Assembly: GCF_022549695.1 (NCBI RefSeq)
Contig: NZ_JAKZGS010000011.1
Coordinates: forward strand, 1 to 64,000
DNA length: 64,000 nt
Direction of reading: 5' to 3'
Source of the DNA: Belliella calami
GTDB lineage: Bacteria; Bacteroidota; Bacteroidia; Cytophagales; Cyclobacteriaceae
This document shows, in pieces, positions 44,497-52,329 of this stretch. Each line of letters begins with the position of its first letter. Within the stretch, counting starts at the first letter, position 1. The translations under genes and the position numbers were made by a program. Below the pieces are notes generated by a model, which saw only the letters and a list, made by a program, of their open reading frames with translations, did not search any database and had not been told where the DNA came from.

Positions 44497-44800
44497 TATT
44501 GGGGCAAAATTCTATAATTAACTACCTTGGATATTTAATTTGATGATCCTTATTCTTTCAAAACAATATATGAGTATCCGCATTGTTGCACGTTGGGTAA
44601 GAAGTAGCTTTGAAGTTGCGGATACTCGTCAGCGGACAAAAGCTCACAGTCAACACATAAATCGTTCATCCGATAATCTATTGTTTGGTTAGGTGCAAGA
44701 AAGCGGATAGTCATGAAACAATATTTTTAAAATTCAACACCCCAACCGATCCCCTTTAAAAATATTTGTAACTTGCATTCAAATTAGCAATAACGATCTT
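44497..44800. other. Intergenic gap with MITE
   Basis: The 304 bp between the ABC permease and cystathionine beta-synthase contain a MITE (44569-44714) with its flanking repeats; the remaining ~85 bp upstream of the next ATG must contain that gene's promoter. Confidence 0.6.
44569..44714. mobile_element. MITE copy 4 (TATGAGTATCCGC family)
   Basis: A 146-bp element with left end TATGAGTATCCGC and right end GCGGATAGTCAT. The flanking 9-mers AAAACAATA (44560-44568) and GAAACAATA (44715-44723) match at eight of nine positions. Very similar to copy 1 at 12831-12977. Confidence 0.85.
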
Positions 44801-46168
44801 ATGATTTATAATTCAATAATTGAAACAATAGGAAATACACCTTTGGTCCGCCTGAATAAAGTCAATCAGGGCATCAAAGGCGAGATTTTGGTAAAAGTGG
44901 AATACTTTAATCCAGGTAATTCTATGAAAGATAGAATGGCCATCAAAATGGTAGAGGATGCGGAGAAAGAAGGTATTCTGAAACCAGGAGGGACGATCAT
45001 TGAAGGAACAAGTGGTAACACTGGGATGGGGCTGGCCTTGGCAGCAATCGCCAAAGGGTACAAATGTATCTTCACCATGGCTGACAAGCAGTCAAAAGAA
45101 AAAATCGATATTCTTAAAGCTGTAGGAGCGGAAGTAATCGTCTGCCCGACTAATGTGTCCCCAGAAGATCCAAGGTCTTATTATTCTGTAGCAAGGAAAT
45201 TGAACAAAGATATTCCCAATTCTTTTTACCCAAATCAGTACGATAACTTATCCAACTGGAAGGCGCATTATGAAACTACTGGCCCTGAAATTTGGAAAGA
45301 TACAGAAGGCAAAATTACCCATTATGCTGCTGGTGTTGGTACTGGTGGTTCTATGTGTGGCACTGCCAAATATTTGAAAGAGCAGAACCCAGATATCATC
45401 ACTGTGGGAATTGATACCTATGGTTCTGTATTCAAAAAATTTAAAGAAACAGGCATATTTGATGAAAATGAAGTTTATCCATATCTGACTGAAGGTATTG
45501 GTGAAGATATTTTGCCCAAAAATGTAGATTTTGACATGATCGATCACTTTGTGAAAGTGACTGATAAGGATTCGGCAGTGATGACAAGAAGGTTGTCGAG
45601 AGAAGAAGGTCTTTTTGTTGGTTGGTCATGTGGATCGGCTGTGCATGGAGCTTTGGAATATGCCAAGGAGCACCTTAAAGAAGGAGATAGAATGGTCATC
45701 ATTCTTCCTGACCACGGCACAAGGTATTTGGGGAAAGTTTATAATGATGATTGGATGAGAAATCATGGCTTCTTGGAAGATAGATCATTTGGAACTGCAA
45801 GAGATATCATTGCATCTAGAAATGGAAGCTATCAGCTAGTAGTTACCCAAAAATCAGACAAAGTAAGAGAAGCGATTGCATTGATGAATAGTACAAGTAT
45901 TTCTCAGATTCCAGTAATGGACAATGGAAATGTTGTCGGATGTATTACAGATAACAAGCTTTTGAGCAAGATCATCGATAACCCAAATCTCAAAGATTCT
46001 CCTGTATCAGAAGTTATGGAAGACTCTATGAAATTTGTGGCATTGGATAGTACGCTGGATGTACTTTCATCGATGGTGGACAAAGAAAAAGCTGTTTTGG
46101 TACGTGATGATAAACATCAGATTCACATAATTACAAAACATGATATATTAGAAGCTATTACGAAGTAA
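44801..46168 (+). CDS. Cystathionine beta-synthase (PLP enzyme with CBS domains)
   Basis: A 455-residue fold-type II PLP enzyme. The PLP lysine is in NPGNSMKDRMAIKM, the substrate loop is GTSGNTGMGLA, and the phosphate-binding loop is GVGTGGSMCG. Residues ~335-455 form a pair of CBS modules (ISQIPVMDNGNVVGCITD). This domain order is that of cystathionine beta-synthase, the first step of transsulfuration from homocysteine and serine; plain cysteine synthase lacks the CBS pair. It stands alone and ends at a terminator. Confidence 0.92.
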   Translation: MIYNSIIETIGNTPLVRLNKVNQGIKGEILVKVEYFNPGNSMKDRMAIKMVEDAEKEGILKPGGTIIEGTSGNTGMGLALAAIAKGYKCIFTMADKQSKEKIDILKAVGAEVIVCPTNVSPEDPRSYYSVARKLNKDIPNSFYPNQYDNLSNWKAHYETTGPEIWKDTEGKITHYAAGVGTGGSMCGTAKYLKEQNPDIITVGIDTYGSVFKKFKETGIFDENEVYPYLTEGIGEDILPKNVDFDMIDHFVKVTDKDSAVMTRRLSREEGLFVGWSCGSAVHGALEYAKEHLKEGDRMVIILPDHGTRYLGKVYNDDWMRNHGFLEDRSFGTARDIIASRNGSYQLVVTQKSDKVREAIALMNSTSISQIPVMDNGNVVGCITDNKLLSKIIDNPNLKDSPVSEVMEDSMKFVALDSTLDVLSSMVDKEKAVLVRDDKHQIHIITKHDILEAITK

Positions 46169-46196
46169 GGATAAGATTTTAGATTCCTAGGAATAG

Positions 46197-46240
46197 AACG
46201 CCTACTGAAAGATGCTATCTTTCGGTAGGCGTTTTTTTTT
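46197..46240 (+). terminator. Terminator after cystathionine beta-synthase
   Basis: A long stem (AACGCCTACTGAAAGAT / ATCTTTCGGTAGGCGTT, one G-T pair) is followed by nine T. Confidence 0.95.
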
Positions 46241-46252
46241 ATAATCAGACGA

Positions 46253-46985
46253 TTACTACACCCTTTCAGGGTTTTTTGGGAGATTCTAGCTTGGTTATCG
46301 ATGGGTTTTACCCATCGTTAATGTCACTAACCCTTTCAGGGTTTTTGAGTTTAAGATTCTCTTATTTTGTAATGAATTTTAACTGTTAGATTCTTATATT
46401 CTTTCATGGTTTTTGGGGTTTAAGATTTTCTTTTCAGTGAATTTTAACCGTTAGATTCCTACACCCTTTCAGGGTTTTTTGGGAGATTCTCGCTTGGTTA
46501 TCGATGGGTTTTACCCATCGTTAATGTCACTAACCCTTTCAGGTTTTTGAGTTTAAGATTCTCTTATTTTGTAATGAATTTTAACTGTTAGATTCTTATA
46601 TTCTTTCATGGTTTTTGGGGTTTAAGATTTTCTTTTCTGTGAATTTTAACCGTTGGATTCCTACACCCTTTCAGGGTTTTTTGGGTAGATTCTAGCTTGG
46701 TTATCGATGGGTTTTACCCATCGTTAATGTCACTAACCCTTTCAGGGTTTTTGAGTTTAAGATTCTCTTATTTTGTAATGAATTTTAACTGTTAGATTCT
46801 TATATTCTTTCATGGTTTTTGGGGTTTAAGATTTTCTTTTCCTTGAACTTTAACCGTTGGATTCCTACACCCTTTCAGGGTTTTTTGGGAGATTCTCGCT
46901 TGGGTATCTCGATGGGTTTTACCCATCGTTAATAGCATTAACCCTTTCAGGGTTATTAGATTATATCCAAATGAAAAAAGATGTC
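46253..46985. repeat. Palindromic array, left block, forward orientation
   Basis: Units of about 203 bp begin at 46258, 46461, 46663 and 46867, each starting ACACCCTTTCAGGG. Each unit contains three CCCTTTCAGGG-type hairpins (one degenerate, TTCTTTCATGG) and one CGATGGGTTTTACCCATCG hairpin. Copies are nearly identical, which indicates recent amplification. No gene is supported. Confidence 0.92.
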
Positions 46986-47400
46986 TAGCTTTTAAAACTT
47001 TTGAAGTATCGTAAAATGCAAAATGCCCTGAAAGGGCAGTTGACACTAACAATGGGTAAAACCCATTGATAAAATGAACTAAAGCCTCACCTTGCCCTGA
47101 AAGATCACTTGATATTAGCGATAAGTAAAACCCATTGAATAAATGTGTTATCAAACTAGTGCCTCCTTGCCCTGAAAGGGTATTTGATAACAACAATGGG
47201 TAAAACCCATTGCACAAATAGACAAAGAGCTCCGCTTGCTGAAAGGGCATTTGATAACAACATTGGGTAAAACCCATTGACCAAATAGAGTCATAGAGAT
47301 TCGCTTGCCCTGAAAGGGCAATTGATATTAACAATGGGTAAAACCCATTGAATAAATGTATCGTCACGCTACCTCCCCAGCCCTGAAAGGGCTATTGAAA
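46986..47400. repeat. Palindromic array, left block, inverted orientation
   Basis: Six units of about 70 bp, each with GCCCTGAAAGGGC (or a variant) followed 10-15 nt later by CAATGGGTAAAACCCATTG. These are the same two hairpins as in the forward block, now on the other strand. One unit is degenerate (GCTGAAAGGGCA, about 47238). Confidence 0.9.
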
Positions 47401-47550
47401 AGATGTTAATTTCAATTTTGGAATTTAAAACATTTAAATTAAATTAATGGAGCATTAAAACAGATAATATCAAAGTAATTTGGTACATCGAAAATTAAGC
47501 TTCTCTTCTCAGTATTTTTAATCTAAAGCCCTTTTTCAGGGATTTGTTTT
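47401..47550. other. Leader of the Y1 transposase with a REP-like hairpin
   Basis: An AT-rich stretch precedes the transposase. At 47529-47541 CCCT-TTTTC-AGGG forms a hairpin ten bp before the ATG; it resembles the CCCTTTCAGGG hairpins of the array and could be the left end of the transposable element. Confidence 0.6.
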
Positions 47551-48003
47551 ATGGGACAATCATTAGTAAAAAATTATATCCATATTGTATTTAGCACTAA
47601 GCATAGAATGCCGCTTATTAAACCAGATATTGAAAGCCGCATTCATAGCTATTTAGGAGGAATTTGTAATCATTATGAATCACCTCCAATTATTGTAGGT
47701 GGGTATGTTGATCATGTTCATATATTGTGTATGCTCTCTAAAAAGATTGCTTTAATGGAGTTTGTAAAAGAATTGAAATCTAAATCTTCAAAATGGGTGA
47801 AAACAATAGATCAAGACCTTGATTCATTTTATTGGCAAGATGGGTATGGTGCATTTTCTGTAAATCCAAGCGAGATTGATATAGTGGTAAAATACATTCA
47901 AAATCAACATCAACACCATTCCAAAAAATCTTTTCAAGATGAATACAGGTCATTCCTAAAGAAATATAAAGTTGAGTATGATGAAAGATATGTCTGGGAC
48001 TGA
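47551..48003 (+). CDS. tnpA: IS200/IS605-type (Y1 HUH) transposase, REP-associated
   Basis: A 150-residue single-strand DNA transposase. The HUH motif is DHVHILCML, and the catalytic tyrosine is probably that in VVKYIQNQ. The C-terminal tail EYDERYVWD is typical of a common Bacteroidota subgroup. It has no TnpB partner. It is bounded on both sides by short hairpins of the same type as the surrounding array (47529-47541 and 48027-48039). It is intact, so it could be active and could be the source of the repeats. Confidence 0.93.
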   Translation: MGQSLVKNYIHIVFSTKHRMPLIKPDIESRIHSYLGGICNHYESPPIIVGGYVDHVHILCMLSKKIALMEFVKELKSKSSKWVKTIDQDLDSFYWQDGYGAFSVNPSEIDIVVKYIQNQHQHHSKKSFQDEYRSFLKKYKVEYDERYVWD

Positions 48004-48017
48004 ATTTGTTTCGGTCG

Positions 48018-48345
48018 TATTCCTACATCCTTTCAGGATTTTTTTCGGATATTCGGGCTTGGGTATCGATGGGTTTTACCCATCGTTAGCGTCACTAACC
48101 CTTTCAGGGTTTTTGACTTTAAGATTCTCTTATTTTGTAATGAATTGTAACTTTTAGATTCTTATACCCTTTCAGGTTTTTTGGGGTTTAACATTTTCTT
48201 TTCTGTGAATTTTAACCGTTGGATTCCTACACCCTTTCAGGGTTTTTTGGGAGATTCTAACTTGGGTATCTCGATGGGTTTTACCCATCGTTAATAGCAT
48301 TAACCCTTTCAGGGTTATTAGATTATATCCAAATGAAAAAAGATG
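48018..48345. repeat. Palindromic array, right block, forward orientation
   Basis: About one and a half ~203-bp forward units, the first starting ACATCCTTTCAGGAT at about 48025 directly behind the transposase and the second at 48228. The segment 48221-48465 duplicates 46860-47100 almost exactly, including the linker ATTATATCCAAATG that joins forward and inverted blocks. Confidence 0.9.
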
Positions 48346-49045
48346 TCTAGCTTTTAAAACTTTTGAAGTATCGTAAAATGCAAAATGCCCTGAAAGGGCA
48401 CTTGATACTAACAATGGGTAAAACCCATTGATAAAATGAACTAAAGCCTCACCTTTCCCTGAAAGGGCAATTGATATTAGAAATAAGTAAAACCCATTGA
48501 ATAAATGTGTTACCAAACTAGTGCCTCCTTGCCCTGAAAGGGTACTTGATACTAACAATGGGTAAAACCCATTGACCAAATAGGCTAGATCGGCCTTGCC
48601 CTGAAAGGGCAATTGATATTAGCGATAAGTAAAACCCAATGAATAAATGTGTTACCAAACTAGTGCCTCCTTGCCCTGAAAGGGCACTTGATACTAACAA
48701 TGGGTAAAACCCATTGACCAAATAGGCTAGATCGGTCTTGCCCTGAAAGGGCAATTGATATTAGCGATAAGTAAAACCCATTGAATAAATGTGTTACCAA
48801 ACTAGTGCCTCCTTGCCCTGAAAGGGCACTTGATACTAACAATGGGTAAAACCCATTGACCAAATAGGCTAGAGCTCCAACTTGCCCTGAAAGGGCAATT
48901 GATATTAGCAATAGGTAAAATCCATTGAATAAATGTGTTACCAAACTAGTGCCTCCTTGCCCTGAAAGGGCACTTGATACTAACAATGGGTAAAACCCAT
49001 TGACCAAATAGGCTAGAGCTCCACCTTGCCCTGAAGGGGCAATTG
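48346..49045. repeat. Palindromic array, right block, inverted orientation
   Basis: About ten GCCCTGAAAGGGC hairpins alternate with CAATGGGTAAAACCCATTG hairpins. They form a higher-order repeat: the marker GTGCCTCC recurs at 48521, 48663, 48805 and 48949, that is every 142-144 bp, each made of two ~71-bp subunits. The array ends about 25 bp before the batA stop codon. Confidence 0.92.
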
Positions 49046-49069
49046 AATGGTAAATGAATAAGATATACC

Positions 49070-50116
49070 TTAATCCAACAAAAAATTGTTAAAGAACGTG
49101 CTTTTCATTCCTAGCCAAACAAAAAAGAAGAGTAATCCCCAAAATAAGTAAACCCTATAATAATCCATGGTTTCTTTGTATCGGGATTCGATAATCTCAG
49201 CTTTTTCAAGTGTATCGATTTCTTCAAAAATCCTTTCTAATGCATTGTCATCGGAAGCTCTGTAGAATTGACCACCTCCAATCTTTGCGATTTCTCTCAA
49301 GGTAGTTTCATCTAAATAACTTTCTATCATCTGTGGTCTTCCAAAAAAGTCCACACCATAAGGAACCATCCCATCTTTTCCTACTGCTATAGAGTATATC
49401 TTGATATCAAAAGCAGTTGCCAATTCAGCTGCAAAAATAGGATCTACATTCCCTGCATTGTTCTCTCCATCACTTAGAAGGATCATAACTTTGGATTTTG
49501 ATTCTGCTTCGCGCATTCTGTTAGTCCCTGAAGAAATCGCACTTCCAATTGCTGTTCCTTTCGCATCCATCATATTGAAGGAAATATCTTTGATTAAATC
49601 AGTCAGTAGGCCATAATCAGTTGTCAATGGTGCCAAAGAATACGCCTCTCCTGAGAAAATCACCATTCCAATTCTATCTCCAAGCCTTCCGTTTATAAAA
49701 TCAATGGCCGTTTCTTTTGCGGCTTCTAGCCTGTTAGGTTTGAAATCTTGCAAATCCATGGACTCGGAAATATCCATCACCAGCATGATATCTATCCCCT
49801 CCGTGTATTGCTCGACCCTTTCGTTGGTCTTTTGTGGACGGGCAAGTGCTACCACTACCATCCACAAGGTCAAAAGAAAGAAAAGGGTCGGGATCAATCT
49901 TAAATATGTCCAAGGATTGCTTTGGGCAACGCTTTTTGGAAGGGAGATTTCCAATACAGGATTTTTGAGAAATTTTATGAATTTCCTCAAAAGCATCAGC
50001 AAGGGCACAGCCCATATCAGGTGTAATGCCCATAGATTTTCCCATTCAAATCCACGAAGCGTTTCTGGAAAAAACCAATACAAGGATAAAAAATCAGATA
50101 TACTATTTGCGCTCAT
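49070..50116 (-). CDS. batA: BatA-like von Willebrand factor A protein
   Basis: A 348-residue membrane protein starting at ATG 50116 (MSANSISDF), within the preceding gene; an earlier ATG at 50152 would add a basic leader. Two N-terminal helices precede a vWA domain with the MIDAS motif VMDISESMDL and a later TTDYGLL, and a C-terminal helix ends the protein. In the Bacteroides aerotolerance cluster BatA works with MoxR, DUF58, BatB, BatC and BatD. The gene overlaps the preceding one by 14 bp. batB is not downstream; the repeat array is. Confidence 0.92.
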   Translation of the reverse strand: MSANSISDFLSLYWFFPETLRGFEWENLWALHLIWAVPLLMLLRKFIKFLKNPVLEISLPKSVAQSNPWTYLRLIPTLFFLLTLWMVVVALARPQKTNERVEQYTEGIDIMLVMDISESMDLQDFKPNRLEAAKETAIDFINGRLGDRIGMVIFSGEAYSLAPLTTDYGLLTDLIKDISFNMMDAKGTAIGSAISSGTNRMREAESKSKVMILLSDGENNAGNVDPIFAAELATAFDIKIYSIAVGKDGMVPYGVDFFGRPQMIESYLDETTLREIAKIGGGQFYRASDDNALERIFEEIDTLEKAEIIESRYKETMDYYRVYLFWGLLFFFVWLGMKSTFFNNFLLD

Positions 50117-51005
50117 CTTTCTGGGTAATTTTTTGTTGATAGGTATCCGCACATATTCCCTTTAGGTTCTGACATGCTTGTCCTATATCCTTGCCTTCCT
50201 TTCCGGCATAAATGATCATTTCTATTTCTCTGAAGTCCTTGATGATTTCCTTGTTTTCCAAGAATTCTGAAATCTCTACAGTAGTCCACTCTCTGAAAGG
50301 TTTGTTTTTGAGGTGCTCCATGTAAGCCTTCCATAACCCCAGCATTTCATCTGCATTGGACATATCAGGATTGCTGGAGAAAGCTTTTTCTGCCTTTTCC
50401 CAACGTAGTAAGAATCTTTTGTATTTCTGCTTTTCCAGCCACAGAATCCATCTTTTTTGGATAGGTTTTCCAAAGAAGAAGAGAAGAACTGATACCACAA
50501 TCAATGCAGCAACCAAAATACCTATCAATAGTGGATAATTAAAATCCTTTTCAATAGGCTGATACACATTGTTGTCTTTGAAAGCAAGCTCTTCTGGAAG
50601 TGGGTTGATGGTAAGTTTGAGTGCCAAGTCGGCCTCGTCAGTCATGTATGTAATACTGTCGTATTTGAGGATCTCGTAAACAGGTAGGGAGAATTTTAGT
50701 ACTGGATCTAAAGAGAAATTAGACAGATAGTAAACTGCACTATCCAAAGTTTGACCTTCTTTTGTATTGGAGATGTAGGTTTTCTTTTCCAAAAAAACCA
50801 AAGGACTAAAGTCATAAGTAGAATCTGGGAAAATGATATTGTATCCTTTTCCATAAGTAGCCTTGAGGACATACGGTATCCTCTCTCCAAGTTTTGCTGA
50901 ATCTTGCAAGAAATAACCTTCCACTTTCAAGTCTTGTCCCAAACTCAAAGTGCTTGAAATCAGCATGATTGCAAATCCGAGTAAAATTATGCGAATTTTA
51001 GCCAC
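50103..51005 (-). CDS. Exported membrane protein of the Bat cluster (BatD/DUF4381-like position)
   Basis: A 300-residue protein with a signal peptide (ends near LSLGQ), a periplasmic beta-rich domain, one membrane helix near residues 157-177 (LLIGILVAALIVVSVLLFF), and a cytoplasmic helical tail rich in charged residues. In the standard Bacteroidota cluster a gene of this kind sits between DUF58 and batA. It overlaps DUF58 (8 bp) and batA (14 bp), so the three genes are tightly coupled. No enzymatic motif is seen. Confidence 0.8.
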   Translation of the reverse strand: MAKIRIILLGFAIMLISSTLSLGQDLKVEGYFLQDSAKLGERIPYVLKATYGKGYNIIFPDSTYDFSPLVFLEKKTYISNTKEGQTLDSAVYYLSNFSLDPVLKFSLPVYEILKYDSITYMTDEADLALKLTINPLPEELAFKDNNVYQPIEKDFNYPLLIGILVAALIVVSVLLFFFGKPIQKRWILWLEKQKYKRFLLRWEKAEKAFSSNPDMSNADEMLGLWKAYMEHLKNKPFREWTTVEISEFLENKEIIKDFREIEMIIYAGKEGKDIGQACQNLKGICADTYQQKITQKDERK

Positions 51006-51876
51006 GTTTCATGGTTTTGTTACGAGTTTTGAATAATTCGATCAAAGGTAGTACGATATCTTGTCTTGTATCGATGCCTAGATAATTGATTTGGTTTTTT
51101 TTGCAGATATTTTTCAGATGGTCTCTTTCTGTAGTGAAAGTTCCAGAGATTTTCTTGGAAAATGATCCAAATGCAGTATTTACCCAAGTAGTGTTACCTT
51201 GTTCTTTGTCATATACGGGAATGATACCCAACGATGGTAATTTGGATTCTCTAGGGTCAGTCAATTGTATCGCTACCAAATCATGTCTTTCGGCAAGTGC
51301 TTTGAATGGCCTTTCATATCCTTCATCGATAAAATCTGAAATGATGATAACAATGCTCCTCTTTTTGATCAAGTTGAGAGCAAAAGTGAACATTTCGTTC
51401 AGATTTGTCTTCAGGGATTTGTTTTCGTGGTTGAAAACACCCTTTATGATTTTCACACCCTGTTTTGGGCCTTTTCCTGGTAAGATGATTTTTTCCTTTT
51501 CATCAGAATAAGAAATCAGTGCTACTTGGCTTCCTTCAAAGATCGCAGCCAAAGTCAACACACCCGCAATTTCTTTTCCAAGATCTATTTTTTTTCTGCC
51601 AACTTCTCCAATATCTTGCGATCCACTGACGTCCAAGAGGAAATAGACACATTGGTCTTTATCTTCTTTGAATGTTTTGACGAAGGTTCCGTGGCCTTTG
51701 GCAGAAACTTTCCATTCTATAGTCCGTACATCATCTCCATACTGGTAAGGTCTCAAATCATCAAACTCCAAGCCAGCGCCTTTGAAAATTGACTGATAAT
51801 CTCCTTGAAGGTGGTTGTTGGCTACCTTTCGGATCATTATCTCATATTTTCTTAATTTCTTTAGCAGTTGGTTCAT
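50998..51876 (-). CDS. DUF58-domain protein of the Bat cluster
   Basis: A 292-residue cytoplasmic protein with a DUF58 core (GAGLEFDDLRPYQYGDDVRT, containing the family's D-x-R-x-Y). A vWA-like DxSGS motif is present in FLLDVSGSQDIG. DUF58 proteins are usually encoded directly after a MoxR AAA+ ATPase; here the gene upstream faces the other way and moxR is absent from the window. Confidence 0.93.
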   Translation of the reverse strand: MNQLLKKLRKYEIMIRKVANNHLQGDYQSIFKGAGLEFDDLRPYQYGDDVRTIEWKVSAKGHGTFVKTFKEDKDQCVYFLLDVSGSQDIGEVGRKKIDLGKEIAGVLTLAAIFEGSQVALISYSDEKEKIILPGKGPKQGVKIIKGVFNHENKSLKTNLNEMFTFALNLIKKRSIVIIISDFIDEGYERPFKALAERHDLVAIQLTDPRESKLPSLGIIPVYDKEQGNTTWVNTAFGSFSKKISGTFTTERDHLKNICKKNQINYLGIDTRQDIVLPLIELFKTRNKTMKRG

Positions 51877-51966
51877 ATTCGTCGTTTTCGGATGACTAAT
51901 TTAAGGCAGTCTTTTGAATAATAAAATTTATATGATGATCTCTATTAAATGTATTAATTTTGAAAC

Positions 51967-52329
51967 GTGAAAAAGCTAATATTCATTATACCAATTATCA
52001 TTTTACTTTACGGCTGTAAGGATGGAAATATTCCCTCAGGGGTCTTGGATGAAGACAAAATGGTCAGTGTTTTGATCGATATCCACCTTGCAGAAGGGTT
52101 TGCGAGCACCTTCCCAATCAATTATGATTCTTCAAGGACTATTTACCCTATGTTGGAAACAGATGTTTTCAGGAAACATAATGTCTCTGACACAGTTTTC
52201 CACGAGAGTTTGGAGTTTTATTTGGCCCATCCTAGAAAGATAGATAGGATTTATGCCAGAGCAATAGATTCCCTTAATGTAATAGAAAAAATAGGAAATA
52301 CGAAAGAGACGGATGATTTACCCCAATAG
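51967..52329 (+). CDS. DUF4296 lipoprotein
   Basis: A 120-residue lipoprotein starting with GTG; the lipobox is LLYGC (C17). The segment DEDKMVSVLIDIHLAEG and a later KHNVSDTVFHESLEFYL are the DUF4296 signature. The family is restricted to Bacteroidota and its function is unknown. It overlaps mutS2 by 17 bp. Confidence 0.9.
   Translation: MKKLIFIIPIIILLYGCKDGNIPSGVLDEDKMVSVLIDIHLAEGFASTFPINYDSSRTIYPMLETDVFRKHNVSDTVFHESLEFYLAHPRKIDRIYARAIDSLNVIEKIGNTKETDDLPQ

Noticed and set aside
46810-47367. 185-codon open frame on the minus strand with NGFYPLL-ALSGQ repeats
   Set aside because: It lies wholly in the palindromic array and is the translation of the two hairpins; the same pattern recurs at 48172-48612, 48518-48754 and 48660-49007. 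No start context or non-repeat sequence supports a protein.
48172-49007. Three further overlapping repeat-encoded open frames
   Set aside because: They read NGFYPLLVSSALSGQ over and over because the 71-bp unit keeps frame twice per 142 bp. This is a repeat artefact.
46253-49045. CRISPR array
   Set aside because: The regular spacing looks CRISPR-like, but the segments between hairpins are themselves repeated rather than unique, units occur in both orientations, and no cas genes are present.
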